9,183 nt of DNA from Candidatus Eiseniibacteriota bacterium (GTDB lineage Bacteria > Eisenbacteria > RBG-16-71-46): assembly GCA_005893365.1 (NCBI GenBank), contig VBPB01000242.1, positions 1 to 9,183 of the forward strand, read 5' to 3'. Below, one piece after another: positions 1 through 9,183 of the stretch. Under the pieces are notes generated by a model. It was not told the DNA's origin. It saw only the letters and a program-made list of their open reading frames with translations, and ran no database searches. Within the stretch, counting starts at the first letter, position 1; each line of letters opens with the position of its first letter. The translations under genes were made by a program, and so were the position numbers.

Positions 1-1
1 C

Positions 2-1195
2 CGGGCCGCGGCGATGTGGGCGGGGGCGATCGTGATGCTGGGCATGGATCCGTTCGGATGGCTGACGGCCCTCGTGCGCGCGATGGGCGGCAAGGGCGGG
101 CTCGCGGGGGCACCCGCGCTCTTCGGCACCGGCGACGCCGCGGCGGCGGCACTCGCGTACCGATTCCCGGCCTCGCAGGTCTCGCTGCTGAGCCGGTTCT
201 GGGAGGGCTCGCCGCTCATGCCCGCGGTCGCGCTGTCGGTGGCGGCGGCCTGGAGCGTGGCGCGCGGGCTCGCGCGCCCGTCGCGGGTGGCGTGGGTGCG
301 CTCGCTGCTGCTGGCGCTCGCCGCCGTGGGCCTCGAGCCGCTGGTCGCGGGGATCGCGCTCCTGGCCTTGGCGGTCGGCGTGATCGGGCCGTGGTGGGTG
401 ATCGCGGCTCCGGCGCTCCGGCCGGCGCTCAAGGGCAGTGCCGCCGGCCGCTGCGGCGCCGTGGTGGCGGCCGCGTCGCTCGTCGGCGTCCTGGTGCTCG
501 TCCTGCCCGCGTCCGCGAGCACGGCGCTCTTCGCCCTGGCGTGGGTGTCGCTGGCGCCGTTGATGGCGGCGGGGTGGGTGCGGTGGGCCGACCGCCTGCG
601 GCTCGCCCCGGCGGCGCGCGCCACCGTGCTCGCCATCCTCGTGGTGCCGACCACCGCGTTGTTCACGATCGGCACCGCGGTGGACCCGCGGCCGCCCGCC
701 GAGGTGATCCGCGGCGAGATCGCCGCCGCCAAGGCGCTCCCGCTCGCGACCAAGGACGAGCAGGAAGGCTACCGCTACCTGCGCGACGTCCTGTCGGACG
801 AGGTCGTGGTGATCGAGAGCCCCCGGCCGACGGTGAACGAGCCGGTGCCGGTGCTGGGCACCAAGCGCGTGTTCTGCGGCACGCTCGAGCCGCTGCTCGC
901 GCGCCGCTTCGGCTTGGGGCGCAGCGGACCGGCGCTGACGGCGCTGCGCGATGAGTGCGCGGTGCGGCAGGGCATCCGGGACGCGCTGTTCGAGAGCGGC
1001 GAGCTCGACGAGTCCCAGCGCGAGTACCTCTCGACCTTCTCGGCGCCGCTGTTCCTGCTGCTGCGCCGGAGCGAGGTGCCCGACCCGGTCTGGTTCGGGT
1101 TCATGTCGCGGCCGGGCTGGCTCGAAGACTGGTCGAACCACGAGATGCGGCTCTACCGCTACGTGCCGCAGCCCCTGCCCGCGATCCCCGAGTAG
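2..1195 (+). CDS. Polytopic membrane protein with C-terminal soluble domain (5'-truncated), possible GT-C-type glycosyltransferase-like protein
   Basis: The frame is open to the left edge of the window, so the ATG at 14 is probably internal and the true start lies outside. Counting from that ATG there are 393 residues. Hydrophobic segments are visible at about 69-87, 95-122, 146-165, 170-188 and 203-222. A non-membrane C-terminal domain of about 165 residues follows (about 230-393). That domain starts with a GYRYLRD stretch (252-258), then a short strand (VVVIE) and a VPVLGTKRVFCG stretch. This resembles the tail of multi-membrane GT-C or PMT-like sugar transferases, where a residue-poor TM region leads into a small alpha/beta domain. 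The likeness is from memory of family architecture, not from a catalytic motif; the N-terminal loop that would carry the catalytic Asp is missing here. It converges on lon with 11 bp between stop codons (TAG at 1193-1195). Function is uncertain; the coding call is secure. Confidence 0.75.
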   Translation, partial: RAAAMWAGAIVMLGMDPFGWLTALVRAMGGKGGLAGAPALFGTGDAAAAALAYRFPASQVSLLSRFWEGSPLMPAVALSVAAAWSVARGLARPSRVAWVRSLLLALAAVGLEPLVAGIALLALAVGVIGPWWVIAAPALRPALKGSAAGRCGAVVAAASLVGVLVLVLPASASTALFALAWVSLAPLMAAGWVRWADRLRLAPAARATVLAILVVPTTALFTIGTAVDPRPPAEVIRGEIAAAKALPLATKDEQEGYRYLRDVLSDEVVVIESPRPTVNEPVPVLGTKRVFCGTLEPLLARRFGLGRSGPALTALRDECAVRQGIRDALFESGELDESQREYLSTFSAPLFLLLRRSEVPDPVWFGFMSRPGWLEDWSNHEMRLYRYVPQPLPAIPE

Positions 1196-1206
1196 GGGCG
1201 GCGGCT

Positions 1207-3687
<2,481 letters not shown>

Positions 3688-3745
3688 CGCCGGGCTCCCG
3701 CGTCTGCCGGCCTCGGGCGCACGCGGCCGCCGAGCGGCTGGGCGC

Positions 3746-4189
3746 TCAAGGCTTGATCTCCCGCACCGGCACGTCGGTCGGCGAAGGGGCCGGGTTGGCC
3801 TTGAGGCGGATCTCCAGCATCCCGTCGTGATAGGTGGCCTTGACGCTCTCGCCGTCGGCCTCCCATGGCAGCTCGACCACCCGCGAGAACTCGCCGAAGT
3901 AGATCTCGGCCCGGTGGTAGTGGGCCCCGGCCGGCTCCTGCGGCGGCACGCGCCGGCCGCTCACCTCGAGGGCGCGCCCGCGCAGCCGCACCCGCACGTT
4001 CTCGCGCGGCACGCCCGCCAGCTCGAGGATGACGCGCGCGGAGTCGCCGGTGATGACCAGGTCCGCCGGCGGCAGCCAGGGCTGCTCGGCGAAGTGCGCC
4101 ATCGGGTGGCGGCGGTAGGCCAGGTCGTGGAACAGCCGTTCGATCTCGCGCTGCAGGTTCTCGAGCGGGTCGGATGGCGTGCGGGGCAT
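3746..4189 (-). CDS. Hsp20 / alpha-crystallin small heat-shock protein
   Basis: ATP-independent holdase chaperone that binds unfolding proteins and keeps them ready for refolding or degradation; forms oligomers in the cytoplasm. At 147 residues it has normal family length. Residues 1-40 are the variable N-terminal arm with an amphipathic start (LQREIERLFHDLAYRR). The alpha-crystallin domain spans about 41-131, with LVITGDSARVILELAGV at its start, PRENVRVRLRGRALEVSG in the middle and YHDGMLEIRLK (120-130) matching the family's closing A-x-x-x-n-G-v-L strand. The C-terminal tail contains V140-P-V142, which fits the [IV]-x-[IV] oligomer-docking motif. The ATG at 4189 is preceded by a GGAG ribosome site about seven bases upstream. 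It sits directly ahead of lon on the same strand, and a promoter-like sequence lies in the gap upstream, so it probably leads a two-gene stress operon. I see no CIRCE operator. The family call is secure; the exact subgroup is not. Confidence 0.93.
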   Translation of the reverse strand: MPRTPSDPLENLQREIERLFHDLAYRRHPMAHFAEQPWLPPADLVITGDSARVILELAGVPRENVRVRLRGRALEVSGRRVPPQEPAGAHYHRAEIYFGEFSRVVELPWEADGESVKATYHDGMLEIRLKANPAPSPTDVPVREIKP

Positions 4190-4221
4190 GGCAGGCTCCG
4201 GCGGCGGCCTTGGGCCCCACG

Positions 4222-4251
4222 AAGATAGCGCACCCCGTCCGAGTGCGGCAA
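4222..4251 (-). promoter_or_regulatory. Candidate sigma-70-type promoter for hsp20-lon
   Basis: Read on the minus strand, TTGCCG (4251-4246; four of six match TTGACA) and TATCTT (4227-4222; four of six match TATAAT) are separated by 18 bases. Transcription would start near 4215, about 26 bases before the hsp20 ATG. This is the most AT-containing stretch in the 75-bp gap between M20 and hsp20. The assignment rests on consensus match and position alone. In such a GC-rich genome other sigma factors, including a heat-shock type, remain possible. Confidence 0.4.
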
Positions 4252-4264
4252 TCGCCGCCCGCGG

Positions 4265-5864
4265 CTAGCGCGGCCAGTGGGCGGCGGCGCGCGTCATGAT
4301 GGCGGCGTAGAGCTCGATCCCGTCCCAGAGGTTCTGCAGGCGCAGGTAGGCGCAGGTTCTCGTCGGGCGCGTGCTGGGCGTCGTCGTGGTTGGCGATCGG
4401 GACCGTGATCAGGGGCGCCTTGAGCTCGGCGGCGAAGTCCGAGAGCGGCAGGCTGCCGCCGAGCATCGGCACGACCAGGACCGGATGCCCCAGCAGCTCG
4501 TCCAACGCGCCGCGCACCGCCTGGGCGGCGGGGGTCTCGAGCGGCAGGCGATAGGCCGCGTAGCCGCTGTCCCATTCGGCCCGGATGACGCGCGGGTGGG
4601 CGAGGCGCATCGCCGCGGTCACGGAGTCGTGGGTCACGAACCAGCCTTGTTGCGTCAGATGCGATTCGATCCGTGCGCGCACCCGGGCGGGCATCTGGTC
4701 GGGCACGAGCCGGAAGTCCAGCGAGGCGCGCGCCTCGGTCGGGATCGAGTTGGTGGCCTCGCGGCCCACCGCACCCGAGCGGATCCCGTGCACGTTGAGC
4801 GCGGGGAGCATCACCCGCTCGGCCACCGGCGCCCCGCCGCCCTCGGTGGCGCCCAGCAGCAGCTCCGCGCGCAGCTCGCGGTCCACCGCCGGCAGGGCGG
4901 CCAGGGCGCGATGCTCGGCGTCCGAGACCGGACGCACGTCGTCGTAGAAGCCCGCGACCAGGATCCGCCCGTCGTCGTCGCGCAGGCTCGCCAGGAGACG
5001 CGCGAGCCCCAGCGCCGGGTTGGGCGCCCAGTTGCCGTAGTGGCCGCTGTGGAGTGCCCGCGCCGGGCCGTAGGCCGTGAGCTCGAGCCCCATCACGCCG
5101 CGCGCGCCCAGCACCAGCTGGGGCTGCCGGCTGGCGTGGACCGGGCCGTCGCAGAAGAGCCACGCGTCGGCGGCCAGCTCGGCGCGGTGGCGCTGGAGGA
5201 TCGCGCGCGCGTGGGGAGAGCCGGCTTCCTCCTCGCCTTCGAAGAAGAACGCCAGGTTCACGGTGGGCGGCCGTCGCGTGGCCGCGAGCGCGTCGAGGGC
5301 GGCGAGCATCGCCACGATCGTGGCCTTGTCGTCGGCGGTGGCCCGGCCGAACAGGCGCGCCTCGGGGTCGAGCGGCGCCGGGTCGCCGGAGGCCGGGAGC
5401 GGCACGGTGCGCCAGCCCTCGCCCGCGCGCACCCGCAGCGTCGGCTCCCAGGGCGGCGTCGCCCACTCGGACGGCGTCACGGGCTGGCCGTCGTAGTGGG
5501 CGTAGAAGATCAGCGTGCGGGTGGCACCCGGCACCCGCCGCTCGCCGAACACCACCGGGGGCCACGGGCCATCATCGAGCAGGCGCGCGTGGATGCCGCG
5601 CCGCTCCAGCAGGGCGACCAGGGCGCGCGCGTTGCGCCGGATGTTGGTGGAGTCACGGGCCACGTCCGGGATCGCCACCAGGGCCGCCAGCTCGTTCACG
5701 ATCGCCGCTTCGTGCGCCTCGCGCCACGCGCGCACCGCCGGAGCGGGGGCCGGGGCCGGACCGGCGGCCAGGAGCAGGAGCCCGGCGAGGAGTGCCGCCA
5801 GCGCGCGCGTCGCGGCGACGACGGGCCCGCGGCGCTGGCCCGCGCGCGCTGGGGCGCGTCGCAC
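4265..5864 (-). pseudogene. Secreted M20 family metallopeptidase, frameshifted near its C-terminus by a 10-bp tandem duplication
   Basis: Zinc-dependent M20 (PepV/ArgE/DapE superfamily) exopeptidase, probably periplasmic or secreted. From a GTG at 5864 it begins with a signal peptide: a basic start with RR pairs, a Leu/Ala core at about 21-35, and a likely cut after APA near residue 43. No lipobox Cys is visible. Active-site features: H123 and D125 in YAHYDGQP, D178 in ATADDKA, E210/E211 in FEGEEEAGS, D239 in CDGP and H498 in the NHDDAQHAP stretch. The frame runs correctly to residue 506 (DENLRL), where two adjacent exact copies of a 10-bp unit (4338-4357) shift it. Removing one copy restores LRLQNLWDGIELYAAIMTR and a stop at 4265-4267, giving 529 residues with the expected M20 ending. 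The catalytic residues all precede the lesion, so partial activity is possible. Without repair the frame continues about 220 codons through hsp20 and stops at 3684. An alternative start is the GTG at 5735, but it would lose the signal peptide. The 14-bp gap from the upstream small gene suggests co-transcription. Confidence 0.85.
4338..4357. repeat. Exact 10-bp tandem duplication (2 copies) inside the M20 gene
   Basis: AGGCGCAGGT occurs at 4338-4347 and again immediately at 4348-4357. The bases flanking the pair do not extend the repeat, so it is exactly two units. Because 10 is not a multiple of three, the second copy throws the M20 reading frame. Deleting either copy joins DENLRL to QNLWDGIELYAA, the pattern expected at the end of M20 peptidases. 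Confidence 0.95.
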
Positions 5865-5878
5865 GGCGGCGGGCCTTG

Positions 5879-6061
5879 CTAGTAGCTCTGCGTCCAGTCG
5901 TGGACCTGGCGGGTGCTGGTCAGGCTCATGCGCCGGCAGGTCTCCTCCAGCGCGCCCGAGTTGGGCCAGGCATGGAGACCGCAACCGCAGACGATACGGC
6001 CGTCGGGCTGCTCGATCAGCTCGCAGCGCTTGCCGTCGTGTTCCCGGCAGAGTGGACACAT
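5879..6061 (-). CDS. Small Cys-rich protein of unknown function (zinc-ribbon-like)
   Basis: A 60-residue protein I do not recognise. It has six cysteines: C2 and C5 (CPLC), C13, C25 and C27 (CGC), and C42, plus His at 8, 30 and 54. The CPxC near the N-terminus paired with a CxC about 20 residues later looks like a zinc-ribbon or other metal-binding knuckle, but the spacing is not one I can assign to a family. The end is polar and aromatic (VHDWTQSY). The ATG at 6061 has a purine-rich AAAGGGG about nine bases upstream, a credible ribosome site. The TAG at 5879-5881 lies 14 bp before the M20 GTG, suggesting one transcript. Its composition (Cys, Trp, Asn, Thr, Tyr) is unlike the Arg/Ala/Pro-rich spurious frames of this GC-rich sequence, which supports real coding. 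No signal peptide is visible, so it is probably cytoplasmic. Confidence 0.6.
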   Translation of the reverse strand: MCPLCREHDGKRCELIEQPDGRIVCGCGLHAWPNSGALEETCRRMSLTSTRQVHDWTQSY

Positions 6062-6085
6062 GGGAGGGACCCCTTTCGCGCCCGC

Positions 6086-6114
6086 AGACTACCGCGCGCC
6101 GCCGCCGCACTCAA
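6086..6114 (-). promoter_or_regulatory. Candidate promoter for the small Cys-rich gene and M20 peptidase
   Basis: On the minus strand TTGAGT (6114-6109; four of six match TTGACA) is followed after 17 bases by TAGTCT (6091-6086; only three of six match TATAAT). The predicted start is about 18 bases before the ATG at 6061. The spacer is a GCG-repeat-rich stretch. The -10 is weak, so this is a tentative call supported mainly by its position in the 84-bp gap between two genes. Confidence 0.28.
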
Positions 6115-6121
6115 ATGGACG

Positions 6122-6144
6122 CCCCGACGCATCGTAGCGCGGGG
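6122..6144 (-). terminator. Stem-loop immediately after the DUF5916 gene (terminator-like, no U-tract)
   Basis: 6122-6126 (ccccg) pairs with 6140-6144 (cgggg), and 6128-6130 (cgc) pairs with 6137-6139 (gcg). This gives eight base pairs with one bulged base at 6127 and a six-base loop. It begins one base past the DUF5916 stop codon (6146-6148), where an intrinsic terminator would sit. No run of T follows on the minus strand, so it may only protect the 3' end or slow polymerase. Confidence 0.35.
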
Positions 6145-6145
6145 A

Positions 6146-8107
6146 CTATTCCTGCAGCGCGTAGGACAGCTTCGCGAACACCTGCCGACCGCTGGCTTCG
6201 AGTCCGTCGGTGACGGCCGAGAAGGCGCGGTCGTCGCCGTAGCCGAGATAGCACACCGTCTGCCAGTTGAGCTTGTAGGCGAAGAGCGCCGAGCTGTTGA
6301 GCGAGGCGCTCTTCGCGCCGACGGCGAAGGTGTAGAGGGACGGGTCGCGCGCCGTCTGCACGTACTGCCCGATCAGCCGCATGAACATGCGCGAGCTGAA
6401 CGAGTAGGACGCCCGCACGCGCTCGACCTGGGCCAGGAACAGGCGCCCCGATCCCAGCGTGGCGTCCTTCACCCGGAGCCAGCGGGCGCTCGCGTTGCCG
6501 CGCAGCTCCAGGTGGTCGCCCGGCCGCACCGTGACGCTGCCCGAGATCGTGGCCCCGGTCCCCTTGCGCGCGTTCGCGAAGTCGATCTCCTGGCCGAGGG
6601 AGGTCTCGAAGACGATCGAGTTCAAGACGCGGCCCGGGCTCGACTGGATGGTGACGTAGGGACGGAAGCGCGAGAAGAGGCGGTTGCCGACCTTGATGTC
6701 GTCCTGGTTCAGCTCGAAGCGGAAGAAGCTGTTCCAGCGCCCGTCCATCCCGGCCCCGACCGAGGCGCGCCGCGAGAGCACGCCGCCGCCGTGGTCCTGG
6801 TCGTACCACTCGATCGTGAACATCCGCAGCCGCGACAGGAACGCGTCCTTGGGGCGCACGGTGTAGCCGGCCTCGAAGTAGCCCTCGCGGTAGCCGACCT
6901 GGGGGATGAACCCCTCGTCGGCGCGGAAGTCGGGCCCGAGCTCCTGGCCCTGGAGGAACCAGTCCACTTTGGGCGTGTTGTGCGACCAGCGCAGCAGCAG
7001 GGCATGGTCGGAGAGGGTGCGCCCATCCCACTCGGCCGCCAGGTCGGGACGGTCGGGGGTGCGGCTGTCGCTCCACAGCGCCTGCGCGGCGATGGCGTCG
7101 CTCGGGCGGGGCCGCCAGTTGACGTCGGGTCCGAAGACCGCGTTGTGGCCGCCGCCTTGGATCGTGCGTCCGGTCGCGAGCACGCCGGCGAACGAGGGGC
7201 CGATGTCGTGGCGCAGGCGCAGTACGCCCACGTCGGAGTGGAAGTCCTGGAGCGCGACATCCGAGCCCTCGGGTCCGGGCAGGACCACCAACCCGTCGCC
7301 CCGGTCACGCGCCCCGAGTGCCGTGAACGACGTCCCGCCCACGCGGCCGGTGGCGCGCAGCCCGCCGCTCGGGGACGTGATGCTGCGGGTGTAGACCGCC
7401 TGGAACGGGGTCGAGAACAGATCGATCCCCTCGAGGAAGAACGAGCGCTTCTCCGGGTAGAAGAGGGCGAAGCGCTCGTTGGCCCCGATCTGCGCCACGT
7501 CGGACTCGACCTGGGAGAAGTCGGGGTTGAGGGTGGCGTCGACGGTGGCATTCGCCAGCGGGCTCCACTTGGCGTCGCCGCCGAAGTTCGAGTCGACCTT
7601 GCCCTTCTCGAGCGCGGTGCCGGGGGCGTCCTGCTGCGTGTCCAGCCGCTGCGCGGTGGCGTAGGGCGCCACCACCAGGTGCGAGCCGTGCGGCAGGTTC
7701 GCGAGCCCTAAGAGGAAGCTCGAGTTGCAGATGAAGCAGCTCACGTCGCGCGGATGGCGCGCGGTGAAGAACTGGTAGTGCCGGTCGCGCGGGTAGTTGC
7801 GGTAGAGCATGATGCGCCAGGTGGGCTGGTCGGCGCGCGGGTAGCGCAGCGACGAGAACGGGATGCGCATCTCCAGGTTCCAGCCGGTGGCGGTGACCTT
7901 GCCGGCCGACTCCCAATAGAAGTCCGGCGAGCTGTCCTCCCCGGACGCATCGTTGGTCACCGCGTCGTAGAGCAGGCCGTGCGCGTTCGCCAGGAAGAGG
8001 ATCGCGCTCTTGCCGTCGTTGTTGCTGTCGACGATGACGCCGCCGTAGTCGGTCGACCCCGAGAGCTGATCGTGGTCCGCGAGCGGGGCGCGGATCAGTT
8101 CCGGGTG
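6146..8107 (-). pseudogene. DUF5916 protein, main C-terminal part (predicted outer-membrane beta-barrel), cut from its N-terminus by a frame break
   Basis: About 653 codons in one frame, from near 8107 to the TAG at 6146. The first possible start codon in this frame is a GTG at 7960, giving 604 residues, but the coding sequence clearly begins earlier (HPELIRAPLADHDQ, then DYGGVIVDSNNDGKSAILFL). It contains the end of the CBM9-like domain, then the DUF5916 hallmark NPDFSQVESD (145-154 from the GTG) and FYPEKRSFFLEGIDLF (167-182). After that come many alternating amphipathic strands typical of an outer-membrane barrel, ending in SYALQE. A CFICN motif (75-79) lies between the two domains. DUF5916 proteins are exported and are often thought to act in envelope or carbohydrate-related roles; no precise function is established. 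The N-terminal 90 residues lie upstream in another frame (see the 8095-8376 entry). A start at 7960 would lack a signal peptide, so export of this fragment alone is unlikely. Confidence 0.85.
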
Positions 8108-8376
8108 CGATCATCGTAGGCCAGGTAGCCTTCGTTCTTCACCTGCGGGGGGACGTTGTCGCCGACGTTGGTCTCGTACCAGGTGGTGTCGCTCTCGATG
8201 CCCTGCCAGCCGGCATCCGAGAGATCGCCATCGATGCTGATGGGTCCCGGGGCGCGACGGATCGTGAGCGGGGGTCCGGGCTGAGGCGCCGCGGCGCGGG
8301 CCTTGGGGGCCAGGGTGGCGAGGGCGAGCAGGCCAAGGACGGCGAGACGGATGGGCGAACGTGCGGCGACGTGCAT
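8095..8376 (-). pseudogene. DUF5916 protein, N-terminal fragment: signal peptide plus start of CBM9-like domain
   Basis: A 93-residue reading frame from the ATG at 8376 to a TGA at 8095. It opens with a clear signal peptide (basic ARSPIR, core LAVLGLLALATLA, likely cut after KARA near residue 28). The first strands of a CBM9-like domain follow: PISIDGDLSDAGWQGI, then a WYETNVGDN stretch and YLAYDDR. In intact relatives YDDR is followed by a strand of the type LYVAF, then a DPxP turn. Here the frame instead meets TGA three codons later, and the rest of the protein resumes in the next frame at HPELIRAPL. The net change is 3n+1 bases lost. Fitting the missing strand suggests about 34-40 bp deleted near 8107-8110. 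Rejoined, the protein would be about 750 residues, normal for the family. A GAGGG ribosome site lies just upstream of the ATG. Confidence 0.8.
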
Positions 8377-8627
8377 GAGTCCCTCGGGGCGGGGTGGCGA
8401 GTGTCATGCCCGGTCAACGGGAAGCAGGATGCCCGGCTTCGACGCTTGGACAGGATGGAACCGACGAGCGTTGGGATAATCCGCCGAGCGTCACCTTCGC
8501 GGATACGAGCGTGGGGGTCCCCGAGTTCCCGCTGGGGTCCGCCGGGTCCGGGGGGCCGGGGGGTCTGAGGGCCTGATCCCGAAGGCGTCGGGCGGTGCCC
8601 CGCCGGCCGGCGCGTCGCGGCCCGCGG
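8377..8627. other. Intergenic region between GH1 and the DUF5916 gene, with a G-run cluster
   Basis: This 251-bp gap holds no open frame that I trust. Next to the DUF5916 start it carries the ribosome site. I find no convincing -35/-10 pair with correct spacing, although a short AT-containing stretch occurs near 8475. Toward the GH1 end there is a cluster of G-runs on the plus strand (8534-8563). A GC-rich palindromic stretch (cgccggccggcg, 8601-8612) follows the GH1 stop without a T-tract. Confidence 0.5.
8534..8563 (+). other. Putative G-quadruplex motif
   Basis: G-runs at 8534-8537 (four), 8544-8546 (three), 8550-8555 (six) and 8558-8563 (six) are separated by loops of six, three and two bases, satisfying the usual G3+N1-7 pattern. 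It lies 65 bp past the GH1 stop and about 160 bp before the DUF5916 start, on the strand opposite the coding strand of both genes, so a quadruplex could form in the transcription template. In such GC-rich DNA it may be chance. Confidence 0.45.
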
Positions 8628-9183
8628 CTACAGCGCCAGTCCCACCTCCGCCGCGACCTCGGCCGCGATCGCGTTGGCGCGGGCGATGCGCGCGTAGATC
8701 TTGGCGCTGCGGCGCGGCTCGCGGGGGCGCTCGTCGCGCTCGAAGTCCACGCGGTAGAGGCCGAACCGGGGCCGGAAGCCGTCGTGCCACTCGAAGTTGT
8801 CGAGCAGCGACCAGTGGAGGTAGCCGATCACGCGCACGCCCCGCTCGATCGCGCGTCCCATGTGGAGCAGGTACTCGACCAGGGCGCGCGGCCGCAGCGT
8901 GTCGGCGGCGTCGGCGAAGCCGTTCTCGGTCACCAAGACGGGCACCCCGAAGGCCCCGACCTCGACCAGCGCGTCCTCGAACCCCCGCGGGTGGACCTCC
9001 CAGCCGAGATCGGTCCGTTGAGCGCCCGGGGTGGCCACGTGCACCTCGCGGGCGAGCGCCTTCACCTTCCAGCGCGAGTACTGGTTGAGCCCGAAGTAGT
9101 CCAGGCTGCCCTGGAGCTCGGGCAGGTGGCGCCGCTGGGACCTGGCGCCCGGCAGGGCGAGGTTGATGTCCCCAGTCACCGCC
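8628..9183 (-). CDS. Glycoside hydrolase family 1 (beta-glucosidase-like), C-terminal part, truncated by the window edge
   Basis: Retaining beta-glycosidase that would cleave beta-linked glucosides, galactosides or similar sugars; substrate cannot be read from this fragment. The frame is open to the right edge, so the GTG at 9179 is internal and the N-terminal part (with the acid/base NEP motif) lies outside. Counting from that GTG (183 residues): LDYFGLNQYSR (26-36) carries the conserved Asn-Tyr pair, VLVTENGFAD (81-90) holds the catalytic nucleophile Glu85, and GYLHWSLLDNFEWHDGF (119-135) is the sugar-binding loop diagnostic of GH1, followed by RFGLYRVDF. The end (SAKIYARIARANAI) is the usual C-terminal helix. 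The TAG is at 8628-8630. No signal peptide can be assessed. It precedes the DUF5916 gene on the same strand with a 251-bp gap, so co-transcription is uncertain. Family assignment is secure. Confidence 0.93.
   Translation of the reverse strand, partial: AVTGDINLALPGARSQRRHLPELQGSLDYFGLNQYSRWKVKALAREVHVATPGAQRTDLGWEVHPRGFEDALVEVGAFGVPVLVTENGFADAADTLRPRALVEYLLHMGRAIERGVRVIGYLHWSLLDNFEWHDGFRPRFGLYRVDFERDERPREPRRSAKIYARIARANAIAAEVAAEVGLAL

Noticed and set aside
3726..3738. Hairpin gccgc-cga-gcggc between hsp20 and lon as a terminator
   Set aside because: Only five base pairs with no T-tract; at most a weak attenuating structure, not enough to annotate.
4241..4246. GAGTGC upstream of hsp20 as half of a CIRCE (HrcA) operator
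   Set aside because: The matching TTAGCACTC half at the required nine-base spacing is absent.
6111..7076. 321-codon open frame on the minus strand overlapping the DUF5916 C-terminal part
   Set aside because: Other-frame shadow, Arg/Pro/Ala-rich without motifs, while the DUF5916 frame shows family signatures over the same bases.
5792..7711. 639-codon open frame on the plus strand across M20, the small gene and DUF5916
   Set aside because: Runs antisense through three separate supported genes and has no recognisable motif.
8601..8612. Palindrome cgccggccggcg after the GH1 stop as a terminator
   Set aside because: A continuous palindrome with almost no loop space and no T-tract; likely compositional.

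Overview
The window is a GC-rich bacterial chromosome segment with strongly G/C-ending codons. I recognise seven loci: one on the plus strand and six on the minus strand. There are no rRNA, tRNA, CRISPR, insertion-sequence or phage signals. The gene set (Lon, Hsp20, a secreted M20 peptidase, a DUF5916 outer-membrane-type protein and a GH1 glycosidase) suits a free-living Gram-negative-type bacterium. Possible sources are Gemmatimonadota, Eisenbacteria, Acidobacteriota or Myxococcota, but this placement is an inference from gene content and is weak.

Layout, left to right. (1) 1-1195, plus: the 3' end of a polytopic membrane protein with a C-terminal soluble domain, cut by the left edge. (2) 1207-3687, minus: a full-length Lon protease that converges on gene 1 with only 11 bp between the stop codons. 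(3) 3746-4189, minus: an Hsp20 small heat-shock protein directly upstream of lon. A candidate sigma-70-type promoter lies in the 75-bp gap ahead of it, so hsp20-lon looks like a proteostasis operon. (4) 4265-5864, minus: a secreted M20 metallopeptidase whose frame is broken 23 codons before its natural end by an exact 10-bp tandem duplication. (5) 5879-6061, minus: a 60-residue Cys-rich small protein, 14 bp upstream of the M20 start and probably co-transcribed with it. (6) 6146-8376, minus: a DUF5916 protein (CBM9-like domain plus predicted beta-barrel) broken near residue 90 by what looks like a deletion of about 34-40 bp. (7) 8628-9183, minus: the C-terminal part of a GH1 beta-glycosidase, cut by the right edge.

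The two cytoplasmic quality-control genes, hsp20 and lon, are intact. Both large exported proteins (M20 and DUF5916) carry indels. Either this strain is losing envelope or secreted functions, or the assembly has two local errors. The duplication is exact and the DUF5916 lesion is larger than one base, so neither is a simple homopolymer miscall. I did not find a clearly new multi-gene system. The best candidates for a second look are the two lesions, the small Cys-rich protein and the hsp20-lon pairing.
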